A DNA stretch of 64,000 bases from Desmonostoc muscorum FACHB-395 (GCF_014698035.1 NZ_JACJSF010000021.1:51619-115618), one strand, 5' to 3'. Positions 8,457 through 18,304 are shown, counted from the stretch's first letter. Numbers and translations: made by a program. Notes: a model not told the origin generated them from the letters alone.

Positions 8457-9770
8457 TTACCCAACTGCTACCAAGATTTTTTCTGGGGCGAAATAATTGT
8501 TTTGCTCAGTTCTTAGTTGGTCGCAGAGTCTGCCTTCAGGTAATTCTACATCCTCATAAGTGAGAACTTGATCCTTATTAATATCCCGTTTCAGGCGACA
8601 TCCTTCAGCTAAACCAATTGGTAGGAGATTTTGCTGTTGGACGATATTGGAATTCTCACATTGTCCGTAGGTCATGTAGTAACCGATGCCATCTAGGGTT
8701 TCTCCAGCTTTCAGGTCGATTTTGGCGGTGGTGACAACATCTACTAATGGGCCTGCTAGCGGAGACATAACGGCATCACCGAAGAGGACAGCACGCGCTA
8801 CAGACAAGGGAACTTCAAAATGACAGAGGTGATAAGGAGTATAGAAGCTGTAAAGTGGGCCTTCGCCTAATTTGTATAAGTTGAGATAGTGGCGTTGCTT
8901 GGGGTCGTCGTGAGTGGCAAATACATATACGCCTGGGCCTGGTTTTGCTCCAACTACATAATCGACAATACCACCCAGTTCTTTGAGTTGTTCAACATCA
9001 TATAAATGGGTCATTTCCTCGACATAACCGTTGAAGTCATATCCCAACATTCCCCGTTTGGCGACTTTCATCCCTGTGGCATTGGCAACGATCGCTTGCT
9101 CAAAGGAAATTTTGGTTCCGTCAGCGAAGCTAGCCACCATGTGGGGCTTTTGACCCCAGCGTTTAGCAAATCCTTCCTGGGTGGTGGGATTGCGATAGGG
9201 GTCTTGTAGTCCTTTAATGTTACCGCACAATAACGGAGTTAAACCAATGCTTTTTACAAAGCGGTAGAGGTTCATTTGCACCCCTGGCTGATCGCCATCA
9301 CAGGCGCTGAGAATCACACCTGCTTTGTCAGCATAGACTTTGAGGATGGGGCCAATGGTGCCGTCGAGTTCGGCATTCATCATGATCACATGCTTGCAAT
9401 GAGCGATCGCTTCCATTACGATGTGAGCGCCAAATTCCACTGCACCTGTGACTTCGATTATGGCCTCGATGCCCTCAGCCCGACACAGTAACTTAGCGTC
9501 TTCTGTGACTGCATACTTACCGTTTGCGATCGCATCTTCTAATTCGCTGACAGTTGCAACAACTTGAATATCTTCAATTCCTGCTTCCGAATAAGCTTGT
9601 TTAGCTGCATCAATCTTGCGATTGGAGATAGCAACTAACTCCATTCCTGGCACTGAATTGACAATTTGGTTGGCAATTCCTCGACCCATAAAACCAGCAC
9701 CGATCATTCCCACTTTGATAGGATTTCCTTCTGCTGCACGGGCTTGTAAGGCGCGATCGATAATAATCAT
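8457..9770 (-). CDS. NAD(P)-dependent oxidoreductase with C-terminal SAF domain
   Basis: A 437-aa protein with an N-terminal Rossmann fold (VGMIGAGFMGRGIANQI, about 20-36), related to homoserine-dehydrogenase-type NAD(P) enzymes. A C-terminal SAF-like segment lies at about 380-425 (IGLAEGCRLKRDINKDQ). Family members with this layout occur in cyanobacterial polysaccharide loci; the substrate is unknown, probably a sugar or sugar-derived acid. It lies between two glycosyltransferase genes on the same strand, which points to making or modifying a precursor for the envelope polysaccharide. The ATG start has an AGGAGT ribosome binding site (minus strand, about 9776-9784). Confidence 0.75.
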   Translation of the reverse strand: MIIIDRALQARAAEGNPIKVGMIGAGFMGRGIANQIVNSVPGMELVAISNRKIDAAKQAYSEAGIEDIQVVATVSELEDAIANGKYAVTEDAKLLCRAEGIEAIIEVTGAVEFGAHIVMEAIAHCKHVIMMNAELDGTIGPILKVYADKAGVILSACDGDQPGVQMNLYRFVKSIGLTPLLCGNIKGLQDPYRNPTTQEGFAKRWGQKPHMVASFADGTKISFEQAIVANATGMKVAKRGMLGYDFNGYVEEMTHLYDVEQLKELGGIVDYVVGAKPGPGVYVFATHDDPKQRHYLNLYKLGEGPLYSFYTPYHLCHFEVPLSVARAVLFGDAVMSPLAGPLVDVVTTAKIDLKAGETLDGIGYYMTYGQCENSNIVQQQNLLPIGLAEGCRLKRDINKDQVLTYEDVELPEGRLCDQLRTEQNNYFAPEKILVAVG

Positions 9771-9879
9771 GAACTAAACTCCTTTTTGGAACTGTTGGTT
9801 GTGATACAAATTCTCTATAAACTTGCACTTAATGATTTTTTACAGCTAAATATTAAGTACATTTTCATGGGAATTAAGA

Positions 9880-11121
9880 TTAGCAGTTGCTATTAACTGG
9901 TTGTTTGCTAGATGCTATAGCAGCAGTCTGTTTTTTCTGGCTGTGATTTTCGATAATTTGCTCCACAACATTTCTGTAAACTTGAGCAAACTTTTCTTTG
10001 GTATGATTTGCTCTTGCATATTCCCAAGCCTTCAGAGACATCATCTGTAAGTTTTCAACAGGCAAATTGGAAATACTTCTAACTTTTTCCTTAATTTCTT
10101 CAAGGGAAAGGTTATCAAAAATCACACCAAAATCATGAACATCAACACCAGATTCGTAGCTTAAAATGGGAATTAGCCCAGCTTGTAAGCAACTAATTAC
10201 AGCTCCTGACTGTCCTTCAGAAACGGAAGGATAAACCAGCCCTAAACAGTTATTTGTAACCTCTATAAAGTCAGGGCTGCTAACATCAATCCACCCATAA
10301 GTGTGAATGTTAGGTGTTTCGTACAGTTCTTTATAGAAAGCTTGTTCAAATTCTTTGTCACTACTTACCGGGCCACAAACTGTTAAATGGTATTCCGGCA
10401 TTTGGGCAAAGGCATCTAAAACTAAATCTAATCCTTTCAGGACTAAAGCACTACCACCAAACCACAGAAAACGTTTTCTTACCGCTTCAAAATCTTTCTT
10501 GTCAGGATAGGGATAAACAACAGGCGAAGAAATTGGGATACGATACATCGGTTTGTTGGCATACTTGAATGTATCAGTTGTGAAATTGTTACCCAACACA
10601 ATAGCACAATCGGCATACTCAATTCCCAGGTTAGGAACTTCAAATCGCTGTGGTTTTAAAGTTACACCTTTGCGCTGTTGTACTTCTAAAAGTCTGTTGC
10701 ATTCGGCTGCATTGCGAAACACCATATTTGCAATGTCAACGTGGAAAATTTTGATGCAATCTTTATTGAGTTTTGGTGCAAGTGCTTCCATCCGATGACG
10801 GATATCAATGAAAAATGCGTAGTGCTTTTGCGGAACGAATTTATCATTGTGGAACTGGATAACATCAACGTTATAGCCCAAGTCTAAAAAAGTTTGGGCG
10901 ATTTGCCAAACTTCCCAGTACCAAGTATGGTCATTAGGCATTGGCTGACCAGGTTTTAAGAGGAATGGCTCAATTCGATAAGAAAGAAGTACATTCCCCT
11001 TAGAAGGTTGTTTTGGCTTTAGAGAAACAACCTGTAATGTTTTCGCGTAATTAATTCGAGCTTGAACTTTTTTGGAAACAAAAGAGATAGTATTTTCGAC
11101 ACGAGATAGAATTTTTGACAT
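9880..11121 (-). CDS. Glycosyltransferase, GT-B / group 1-like
   Basis: A 413-aa protein. After a short N-terminal extension the chain alternates in GT-B style. The C-terminal half has FLWFGGSALVLKGLDLVLDA, a nucleotide-sugar domain strand-loop-helix, and LGLVYPSVSEGQSGAVISCL, matching the ExxGxxxxE-like donor site of GT4-like enzymes. It should act at the cytoplasmic face of the inner membrane. It sits between the RfbC-like epimerase and the SAF oxidoreductase. The N-terminal acceptor half is divergent, so the family call is moderate. Confidence 0.75.
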   Translation of the reverse strand: MSKILSRVENTISFVSKKVQARINYAKTLQVVSLKPKQPSKGNVLLSYRIEPFLLKPGQPMPNDHTWYWEVWQIAQTFLDLGYNVDVIQFHNDKFVPQKHYAFFIDIRHRMEALAPKLNKDCIKIFHVDIANMVFRNAAECNRLLEVQQRKGVTLKPQRFEVPNLGIEYADCAIVLGNNFTTDTFKYANKPMYRIPISSPVVYPYPDKKDFEAVRKRFLWFGGSALVLKGLDLVLDAFAQMPEYHLTVCGPVSSDKEFEQAFYKELYETPNIHTYGWIDVSSPDFIEVTNNCLGLVYPSVSEGQSGAVISCLQAGLIPILSYESGVDVHDFGVIFDNLSLEEIKEKVRSISNLPVENLQMMSLKAWEYARANHTKEKFAQVYRNVVEQIIENHSQKKQTAAIASSKQPVNSNC

Positions 11122-11310
11122 TTATTTCTACCTAATTTCATTAATTTAATATCTCAAACTTTAATTAGTAATTGATAGTTATATCTACATCAATTCTAAT
11201 TTCTTTCTTTACTTTGCGCTCTACCCTGCGGGAAGCCGCAGAAGCGTCTATGCGTACTTTGCGGTTCGTTAAAAATAATTTTACGAACCATTCATTTAAT
11301 ACCCCTAAAT

Positions 11311-11865
11311 TTATCTAGAAGTACCGCCAACAGTCATCATTCTCAACAAAGGCCAACTTAAATCTTTCTCAGAAATTTCAGTCACATCTAGAGGCCAATC
11401 AATGGCAAAGAATGGGTCATCATAGCGTAAACCTCTCTCATACCCTGGCGTGTAAAATTCGCCTACTTGATATACCACTTCAGTTTCATCCGTCAGTGCT
11501 TGATAGCCGTGAGCAAACATTTCTGGAACATACAAAGCTCGGCGGTTTTCTGGTGTTAGTTCCACCCCAATGTGTGATAAAAAGCTAGGAGATTCAGGAC
11601 GCATATCAATAATTACGTCATAGATAGCGCCTTTAGTACAGCGAATTAATTTTGTTTCTGCTGCTGGCAGAATTTGATAGTGCATTCCCCGGATAGTGCC
11701 TTTTTTGTAGTTAAAAGACAGGTTGCATTGGGCAACTGTTGGCTTTAATCCGTGGGCTTCAAATTCTTGAGCGCAGAAAGACCGAGCAAAAAAACCACGG
11801 TGGTCTGGCTTTTCTTCTAAGTCAATAATGAATGCGTCTTTGAGTTCGGTTGCGGTGAAAATCAT
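11311..11865 (-). CDS. rfbC: dTDP-4-dehydrorhamnose 3,5-epimerase family protein
   Basis: A 184-aa cupin-fold protein of the normal RfbC length. Motifs include DHRGFFARSFC, IRGMHYQ with the family's catalytic histidine, and YVPEMFAHGYQAL. RfbC enzymes invert C3 and C5 of a 4-keto-6-deoxy nucleotide sugar. No dTDP-rhamnose genes (rfbA/B/D) accompany it; instead the island has a CDP-glucose-type nucleotidyltransferase and a C-methyltransferase. The real substrate may therefore be another NDP-4-keto sugar, possibly with C3-only epimerase activity. Upstream lies a 230-bp gap with an inverted pair of repeats. Confidence 0.82.
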   Translation of the reverse strand: MIFTATELKDAFIIDLEEKPDHRGFFARSFCAQEFEAHGLKPTVAQCNLSFNYKKGTIRGMHYQILPAAETKLIRCTKGAIYDVIIDMRPESPSFLSHIGVELTPENRRALYVPEMFAHGYQALTDETEVVYQVGEFYTPGYERGLRYDDPFFAIDWPLDVTEISEKDLSWPLLRMMTVGGTSR

Positions 11866-11900
11866 TATGTTTCCTTTGAGATGAATGTTGTTGCTAACTG

Positions 11901-12084
11901 CTTAACGAACCACAGAGACGCAGAGGGCACGGAGATATGAGAGTTTGAGAGATATTTTGTATCAATTTTAAACCTACAAATTTGATTTTTATAGCATTTT
12001 TGAACTGACACATAAACTCTTATTTCTAGCTTTACGTGAAACTCATTCTCTTTCTCTGTGTTCTCTGCGCCTCTGCGGTTAATT
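11901..12084. repeat. Inverted pair of CAGAG-type repeats in an intergenic gap
   Basis: Copy AACGAACCACAGAGACGCAG (11904 onward) and the reverse-complement copy TTCTCTGCGCCTCTGCGG (12061 onward) face each other across about 105 bp. Transcribed RNA could form a long stem between the PhyH and RfbC genes. The same repeat family occurs six more times in the window. Confidence 0.7.
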
Positions 12085-12096
12085 AAATTTACGTTT

Positions 12097-12948
12097 TTAA
12101 TTCGAAACTTTAACTGCATCTGATGCAGACTGTAACTCTACTCTGGGATAAGTATCATCCCAGTATTGGGTGCAGAGGTCTGGCCGTTCAGGAGGATTGG
12201 CGGTGTAACAAAAGAATAGTGTTGAGCGGTCTTCTGTACGAACTGTGCCGTGATGTAAGGCATTTTTCGTATCTACAATAATGACTGTACCTGCTGGCCC
12301 TGGGCAGGATTTCCAAGCTGATTTGGGGATGACTGGTTTTACTTGTTCATCATCGATACCCATATAGCCTGACTTCCAAAGTTTGTAGTAAAGTCGAAAA
12401 TAATTCCAACTAAATAAGGAAGTTAGAGAGCGAGGGATGTATTGAAAAGGCCCAGTTTTTTCTTCTACATCATTCAAGTAAATAATGATTTTGATAATGC
12501 GCCGGTCTTCGGCATCACTATGCCATAGTAGTGTCCCAAACTGATATTTGCTCTTGAAATCTTTGCGTAAATGTACACCATGAAAAGCAATTGGAAGACC
12601 AATATAATTTTCGATGATGTTGAGTAGCCTTTTCTCTACCCCCCAGGCATAAAATTCTGGTAAACCTGTAACTGTATAAATTTGTGGCAACCTTTCATCT
12701 AAATGCTCATTGGTGGGATTTTCCATCTGAAGCAATTGATGGTGAGCAGCTTTGAGCAGTTCTGAGCTAGAGTCGAACCCTAAATCTGCCAAGTTTGTGA
12801 CGCAAACACCATCTTTTTTGAGAGTCTTAAGGATGTTGCGATCGCTTCCTGCTAATGCTGGCAGATTTTTGCTATGCTTCCAACGAGCTAGGTAATATTC
12901 AAAGTCAGATGAGAGTGTAGTTATTTTGCGTTTAATCGCGTCGAACAT
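12097..12948 (-). CDS. PhyH-family Fe(II)/2-oxoglutarate dioxygenase
   Basis: A 283-aa protein of the phytanoyl-CoA dioxygenase superfamily. The iron site is visible: LLWHSDAED gives the HxD pair (about 145) and ALHHGTVRTEDRS gives the distal histidine and the arginine for 2-oxoglutarate (about 235-248). Such enzymes hydroxylate small molecules, lipids or sugars. Its place between a GT2 and RfbC in the polysaccharide island suggests tailoring of a sugar or a lipid carrier, but the substrate is unknown. The ATG start has GGATTTG a few bases upstream. Confidence 0.8.
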   Translation of the reverse strand: MFDAIKRKITTLSSDFEYYLARWKHSKNLPALAGSDRNILKTLKKDGVCVTNLADLGFDSSSELLKAAHHQLLQMENPTNEHLDERLPQIYTVTGLPEFYAWGVEKRLLNIIENYIGLPIAFHGVHLRKDFKSKYQFGTLLWHSDAEDRRIIKIIIYLNDVEEKTGPFQYIPRSLTSLFSWNYFRLYYKLWKSGYMGIDDEQVKPVIPKSAWKSCPGPAGTVIIVDTKNALHHGTVRTEDRSTLFFCYTANPPERPDLCTQYWDDTYPRVELQSASDAVKVSN

Positions 12949-12997
12949 GGCGCAAATCCTTCTCTTATTGATATATAGTTGTTAGTAATTAGGTCGT

Positions 12998-14005
12998 TTA
13001 TGGCTTATAGGTACGTACTTCTTCAGTAGATATTTCGCTTGATTCTGCTAAACCGAATTCTTTAGAAACCATCACATCAAAAGCACATAAGCTGACTAAA
13101 GCCAAAAATGGAACTACTGTTTTGATGGCGGACATCGGCCATCTTCTTAAAGCACCCAAGAAAACTTTTAAGTTGACTTCTTTACCGTTCTGCAAAAGCA
13201 TCCGTCTACAAAATTGCTTAGAATATCCACTTTGCTCTAATTTCAAAATCACTTCAGGAATGTGTTTATATTGCATTAACAGTGCTGATTTTGGTTCTTT
13301 CTGCCAATAACTCACACCAACAATACATTCTAAATAAGTCTCTTTAGTGACAATGACACTACCATTAGCAGCACAATATCCGGCTAAATATGCTAAAGAT
13401 ATCCAGTTATTCTCAGCATCTTGCCAATCTTGTAGAGCGCGTTTTACTAAGTCAGTGCGATAGACTGTAGCAGTCAGAAAAATGACTGCACCGACACTTT
13501 TTGAAAAACAATGTTCAAATATGGCTTTACCATCACCCTTACCATCTTCACTATCAACATCAAACCAGCGATTTCCAACTATTTTTGGTGGATGAACTGG
13601 TTCACCAGTAATTTGGTTACGACCGGAAAAGTTGAGGAACAATAATGATAAATCTTCGTGTTGTCTGAGTTTGCTAATCACATAAGCAATTGCTCTATCT
13701 TGAATTGGGTCATCATCGCCGATTGTCCAAACATATTTTGTTGTTGTAGACTTTAGGCAATACATAATGTTTTTAACTACGCCTAAATTCTTTAAATTCT
13801 TATTTGATTTAAATGTAATATTGTTAAGTATCGCTTGCCATTTTTGGATTACCTCTTGAGTATTATCTGTTGAACAATTATCAGATACTAAAATCTCACA
13901 TTCATCTTCAAAACCTTTGATAGCTTGAGCTAACCATGTTAGCTGTTTATCAAGTAACCCGGCACGATTATAAGTGGGTATGGCAATAGTCAGGAGTTTA
14001 TTCAT
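12998..14005 (-). CDS. Glycosyltransferase family 2
   Basis: A 335-aa protein. The N-terminus LLTIAIPTYNRAGLLDKQL is the classic GT2 opening; VSDNCSTDNT and TIGDDDPIQD give the nucleotide-binding and DXD metal sites at about 40 and 100. The C-terminal region (about 285-315) has a hydrophobic stretch that may lie against the membrane. It transfers a sugar with inversion during repeat-unit assembly. It is 49 bp upstream of the PhyH gene in the same direction, so probably cotranscribed. Confidence 0.88.
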   Translation of the reverse strand: MNKLLTIAIPTYNRAGLLDKQLTWLAQAIKGFEDECEILVSDNCSTDNTQEVIQKWQAILNNITFKSNKNLKNLGVVKNIMYCLKSTTTKYVWTIGDDDPIQDRAIAYVISKLRQHEDLSLLFLNFSGRNQITGEPVHPPKIVGNRWFDVDSEDGKGDGKAIFEHCFSKSVGAVIFLTATVYRTDLVKRALQDWQDAENNWISLAYLAGYCAANGSVIVTKETYLECIVGVSYWQKEPKSALLMQYKHIPEVILKLEQSGYSKQFCRRMLLQNGKEVNLKVFLGALRRWPMSAIKTVVPFLALVSLCAFDVMVSKEFGLAESSEISTEEVRTYKP

Positions 14006-14204
14006 ATTAAGCTTAAATCTATAGTTAAGAGGCTACTAGCAACAGCTTGTTTATTAACAAGCTGCTTTTAAGTTGATTTTTTGATATTTAACAACAAAAG
14101 CTTTATAAAACTACGCCTTTTAATTACTTTTTACCTATTCTCTATGCTCATATTGAAAACAATAAAATAGTAATAAAAGGCGCCTTTTGGGTTATATTTA
14201 GTAA

Positions 14205-15482
14205 TTACGACGCTATTAAAAGCCTATCCGGAATAGGAGACGGATAGATTTTTACTTCAGGAATTGGTACAAAAAACTGTCCACCCCACTCGCCAATAAA
14301 TGCCATTTGCTCCATAATTTCCTCTTTGAGATTCCAAGGTAAAATTAGGACATAATCTGGTTTAGTTTCGCGGATTTTGTCTGGTTCAAAGATGGGAATA
14401 TGAGTCCCAGGCAAAAATAAGTCTTGTTTGTAAGGGTTGCAATCGACTGTGTAATCGATAAAATCTTTCCCAATCCCACAGTAATTAAGCAATGTATTGC
14501 CTTTGGCTGGTGCGCCATAACCAACAATTGATTTTCCTTCTGATTTTGCACTCAGAAGGAAATTTAATAGCTTATGCTTTGTTTGTTTGACTTTTTCACC
14601 AAATGTAATATAAGTCTCTATCCGATGCAGTCCAGCAGCAATTTCTTTTGCTTTTAGATGGCTAACTCGGTCACTGATGCTAGGACTATCAGCATTGTCA
14701 TGTTTGGCATAAATTCTTAGTGAACCACCATGAGTTGATAATTCTTCCACATCAAAAAGTTGCAAATTGTGTGCTGCAAAAATCTTTTCGATAGTCAGAA
14801 ATGAGAAGTAAGAAAAATGCTCGTGATAAATAGTATCAAATTGATTTTGTTGAATCAATTGCAAAATGTGAGGAAACTCCATCGTCAAAATACCATTCGG
14901 TTTGAGGATGAGTTTCATTCCAGCTATGAAATCATTTAAATCTGGTACATGAGCTAAAACATTATTGCCTATCAAAAGATCGGCTAGTTTTCCTTGTATC
15001 ACAAGTTCTTTGGCAGTCTCAACCCCAAAAAACTTGTTGATACTAGGAATACCTCTATTTTGAGCTATCTTAGCTATATTTGCAGCTGGTTCTATTCCTA
15101 AAACGGGGATTCCCTTTTCTACAAAATATTGCAGTAGGTAGCCATCGTTGCTGGCAATCTCAATAACTTGATTATGATGATTAAAGCCAAATTTCTCTAC
15201 CATCATATCGGTGTAAGCTTTGACGTGCTTTAGCCAACTTACTGAGTAAGAAGAAAAGTAAGCATAATCGCTAAAAATATGATCGGGAGTTTCAAATTGT
15301 TCTAATTGAACTAAAAGAGTGTCTTCAGACACATAAGCATGGAGCGGATAAAATTTTTCGGCATGATTTAGCTGTTCTGCTGTCAGATAAGCATTGGCTA
15401 AAGGTGACATTCCTAAATCAATAAAGGTTTGGTGCAGAGGTTGACCACTAAAACGACATTTTGCGTTCGCCATAAATTTCAA
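14205..15482 (-). CDS. SAM-dependent sugar C-methyltransferase
   Basis: A 425-aa protein with the three-part layout of NDP-sugar C-methyltransferases (TylC3/NovU type). It has an N-terminal zinc-binding region (CRFSGQPLHQTFIDLG, about 8-25), a central SAM domain (VIEIASNDGYLLQYF, about 105-120) and a C-terminal Rossmann-like domain with VGYGAPAKGNTLLNYCG (about 320). These enzymes add a methyl branch to a keto-sugar such as the C3 position of a 4-keto hexose. It is coherent with the neighbouring epimerase and RfbC homolog and suggests a branched deoxysugar in the polysaccharide. Only one of the usual N-terminal cysteines is evident. Confidence 0.85.
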   Translation of the reverse strand: MKFMANAKCRFSGQPLHQTFIDLGMSPLANAYLTAEQLNHAEKFYPLHAYVSEDTLLVQLEQFETPDHIFSDYAYFSSYSVSWLKHVKAYTDMMVEKFGFNHHNQVIEIASNDGYLLQYFVEKGIPVLGIEPAANIAKIAQNRGIPSINKFFGVETAKELVIQGKLADLLIGNNVLAHVPDLNDFIAGMKLILKPNGILTMEFPHILQLIQQNQFDTIYHEHFSYFSFLTIEKIFAAHNLQLFDVEELSTHGGSLRIYAKHDNADSPSISDRVSHLKAKEIAAGLHRIETYITFGEKVKQTKHKLLNFLLSAKSEGKSIVGYGAPAKGNTLLNYCGIGKDFIDYTVDCNPYKQDLFLPGTHIPIFEPDKIRETKPDYVLILPWNLKEEIMEQMAFIGEWGGQFFVPIPEVKIYPSPIPDRLLIAS

Positions 15483-15583
15483 CTCACTGATTACAAATAA
15501 TTTGATGGATGAAATAAGTCCGAACCAAATATTGTTGATTCGGAAACTTAGATTATTTCTTCTTTGCTGTTAGGCAAGTCTAT

Positions 15584-16612
15584 CTACTTTTTATTCCAGA
15601 AGAAATCTTTGTCAATTTGTTCGGTGCGGATTAGATACTCTAGCTGTTTTAAGCGAGTAAATCCTCTAAATAAGAAAGTGTCTTCAGCCATATCTATTTG
15701 ACTAAATAAATCAAATAGCTGCTGGGCACCAAGTCGGGCATTCCAATCACATTTAAATCCGGGGAGAATTGTGTTGATTTTCTCGAAGGATACCCGATAG
15801 CTGCGGTTATCTGAGCCGTTGTCACCAAAGGACAATTTACAATCTGGGAAAATATCAGCAATAATTTCCGCGATTTCTTTGACGCGATAGTTGTTTGCTG
15901 TGTCTCCGACGTTGAAGATTTGGTTATGTACAATATCCCGTGGTGCTTCTAAAGCACAGACTATTGCTTTGCAAATATCCAGTGCGTGGACTAATGGCCG
16001 CCAAGGTGTACCATCACTGGTCATTTTGATTTGTTTGCTAGTCCATGCCAACCCAGCTAAGTTGTTTAAAACAATATCAAAGCGCATTCTGGGAGAAGCA
16101 CCAAAGGCTGTGGCATTCCGCATAAAGGTAGGAGAGAAGTCATCGTCAGCTAGTGGTGTGACATCCCTTTCTACTAGAGTTTTGCACTCTGCGTAGGCTG
16201 TTTGGGGATTAATTGGGGATTCTTCTGTGACATCACCTGCGGTAGCAACACCGTAGACACTACACGAAGACATATATACAAAACGACGTACACCCATAGC
16301 TTTAGCTAGGCTAGCGAGACGAACTGAACCTACATGATTAATTTCGTAGGTAATATTGGGTGCTAATTGTCCGGCTGGATCGTTGGAAAGTTCCGCCATG
16401 TGAACTATTGCTTCAACGCCTTCCAAATCATCGGGGGTGATGTTGCGGATATCTTTGTTAAGGGTTTTGGGTGTTACCCCATTAGCGTTGTATAGCCAAC
16501 CAACTTTATAAAAGCCGGTATCTAGACCGATAACTTCATGTCCACGTTCGATTAACAGAGGTGGTAATAATGAACCTAGATAGCCTTCTGTTCCAGTTAC
16601 TAATATTTTCAT
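15584..16612 (-). CDS. NAD-dependent epimerase/dehydratase (extended SDR)
   Basis: A 342-aa extended short-chain dehydrogenase. The Rossmann motif is TGTEGYLGS (about 6-14), the active site SSCSVYG plus YAECK (Tyr-x3-Lys, about 145), and the C-terminal half has the sugar-binding lobe. It should epimerise, dehydrate or reduce a nucleotide sugar. Position 101 bp upstream of the C-methyltransferase suggests they act on the same intermediate. It is the only candidate in the window for the dehydratase/reductase step that would follow the cytidylyltransferase, but it is shorter than typical CDP-glucose 4,6-dehydratases, so the reaction is open. Confidence 0.82.
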   Translation of the reverse strand: MKILVTGTEGYLGSLLPPLLIERGHEVIGLDTGFYKVGWLYNANGVTPKTLNKDIRNITPDDLEGVEAIVHMAELSNDPAGQLAPNITYEINHVGSVRLASLAKAMGVRRFVYMSSCSVYGVATAGDVTEESPINPQTAYAECKTLVERDVTPLADDDFSPTFMRNATAFGASPRMRFDIVLNNLAGLAWTSKQIKMTSDGTPWRPLVHALDICKAIVCALEAPRDIVHNQIFNVGDTANNYRVKEIAEIIADIFPDCKLSFGDNGSDNRSYRVSFEKINTILPGFKCDWNARLGAQQLFDLFSQIDMAEDTFLFRGFTRLKQLEYLIRTEQIDKDFFWNKK

Positions 16613-17056
16613 TGTGGTTAACGCCTTTGTATTGATGAGTTAAATTTTTCGTTTAGTAGGGATGCACAGATGTGCGTGCTAAAGGGTGTTGCATCCAAGA
16701 GGGAACCGCTATATTTTTCGTTTGTATGCAATAATTTGACCTCTCTCCAAACCTCTCTCCTAAGAGGAGAGAGGCTTTGAATCTTGCTCCCATTCCCTTG
16801 TAGGGAAGGGGTTGGGGGTTAGGTCATTGGACTCAACCCAGAAACGCTATATATAACTCGGCTAACAGTCATTACATAGTTTGCCGACTTACCTATTGGG
16901 TAACAGCACTCTATAGCGGTTCTTAATTGATGCACTACACTTTTTTCTTGTGAGATAGGTATCTTACCCGTCTCTTATATTTCCAGGCTGGAAAAGATGC
17001 CCACTATACAAGATTCATCCTTTTATTCAGCAGCCCGGAAGTAATAACAATGTTAT
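16613..17056. other. 444-bp intergenic region with palindromic repeat
   Basis: No ORF that I trust. The middle holds a palindromic repeat at 16737-16826, with ends TGACCT and AGGTCA. Inside it CCTCTCTCCTAAGAGGAGAG plus AGG forms a perfect 10-bp stem with a 3-nt loop (16752-16774). A short GTAGGGATGCACAGATGTGC segment near 16655 resembles sequence near 4404. Confidence 0.6.
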
Positions 17057-18271
17057 CTATGCAGTTACTGCAATATCTAGATGCGAGGGTTGGGGAATTT
17101 CTGCTACAAGAGCTTTGCCGATTTCTAGAGAAGATGTGGCAGCCGGAGAAGGAGCATTGCAAACATGGATGGAGTTTTGACCGGAAACAATCAAAAAGTC
17201 GTCCACAAGTTTGCCGTCGTTCATTAAGGCTTGAGCGCGAACTCCTGCGTGGGTGGGAACTAAGTCTTCTGCTTGGACTTCGGGAATTAGTTTTTGCAAA
17301 CTTCTGGTGAAGGCTGCTTTACTAAAGGAACGAATGATTTCTTGGATGCCTTCATCAGCGTGTTTGGCTGCCAATTTCCAGAAACCTGGATAGGTGACGA
17401 CTTCAAGAAAATCTCGTAAGTCAAAGTCGGTTTTTTTGTAACCTTCGCGTTTGAGGGATAGAACCGCGTTTGGCCCTGCGTGGACGCTACCATCAATCAT
17501 TCGGGTAAAGTGGACACCCAGGAAGGGAAAATCGGGATTGGGAACTGGATAAATTAGTGTCTTGACGAGATAGCGTTTTTCTGGTGTGAGTTCGTAGTAT
17601 TCTCCCCGGAATGGGACGATTTTAGCTTGGGGTTCAACTTTACCTAATTTGGCGGTGCGATCGCTATGCAATCCCGTACAATTAATTACAAAGCGGGTTG
17701 CAAAGTTGCCTTTGTTTGTTTCTAGTACCTGATTTTTACCACTTGGGGAGATTTTCAGAACTTTTGTATTGAGATGCAAATCTCCGCCCTGTTGTTGAAT
17801 TAGCTGGGCATATTTCAAACAAACTTGCTTGTAATTAACAATCCCAGTTGAGAATACCCGAAGCCCACCTACGCATTTTACGTGAGGTTCAATTTCCCTG
17901 ACTTCTTCGGGGCTGATTCTCTTAACTTCTATACCATTGTCTAAGCCGCGTTGGTAGAGATTTTCTAGACGTGGTAGTTCTTGTTCTTCTGTTGCAACAA
18001 TGACTTTACCACAAACTTCATGTTCTATTCCATGCTCTTGGCAAAATTCTACCATAGAGCGAGAACCATCACGACAAAATTTAGCTTTGAAACTCCCTGG
18101 TTTGTAGTAAATACCAGAATGAATTACCCCGCTATTATTGCCGGTTTGGTGAAATGCCCATTGGCTCTCTTTTTCTAGTACTAAAATACGCGCATTGGGA
18201 TAGCGTTTTCCTAAAGCCAATGCTGTAGAGAGTCCAACTATTCCCCCACCTATAATCGCAAAATCATACAT
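17057..18271 (-). CDS. lhgO: L-2-hydroxyglutarate oxidase family FAD enzyme
   Basis: About 404 aa. The N-terminus MYDFAIIGGGIVGLSTALAL is the FAD-binding GxGxxG Rossmann motif of the DAO superfamily; HQTGNNSGVIHSGIYY and the C-terminal PTHAGVRAQALMNDGKLVDD match LhgO, which oxidises L-2-hydroxyglutarate to 2-oxoglutarate. I place the start at the ATG at 18271; a frame-compatible ATG 14 codons upstream lies inside heptamer repeats and adds a non-family extension. It is odd in a polysaccharide island. It may instead oxidise a sugar-derived hydroxy acid, or recycle 2-hydroxyglutarate and feed 2-oxoglutarate to the PhyH enzyme nearby; that is inference. Confidence 0.82.
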   Translation of the reverse strand: MYDFAIIGGGIVGLSTALALGKRYPNARILVLEKESQWAFHQTGNNSGVIHSGIYYKPGSFKAKFCRDGSRSMVEFCQEHGIEHEVCGKVIVATEEQELPRLENLYQRGLDNGIEVKRISPEEVREIEPHVKCVGGLRVFSTGIVNYKQVCLKYAQLIQQQGGDLHLNTKVLKISPSGKNQVLETNKGNFATRFVINCTGLHSDRTAKLGKVEPQAKIVPFRGEYYELTPEKRYLVKTLIYPVPNPDFPFLGVHFTRMIDGSVHAGPNAVLSLKREGYKKTDFDLRDFLEVVTYPGFWKLAAKHADEGIQEIIRSFSKAAFTRSLQKLIPEVQAEDLVPTHAGVRAQALMNDGKLVDDFLIVSGQNSIHVCNAPSPAATSSLEIGKALVAEIPQPSHLDIAVTA

Positions 18272-18304
18272 TAGTATTATCGCACTTAAAATTACAGTAA
18301 ATTT

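Noticed and set aside
11311..11865. Full dTDP-rhamnose pathway
   Set aside because: Only the RfbC homolog is present; rfbA, rfbB and rfbD are missing, so rhamnose is not claimed.
11865..12119. 84-codon minus-strand frame between RfbC and PhyH genes
   Set aside because: Made of the inverted CAGAG repeats and overlaps the PhyH end; not a gene.
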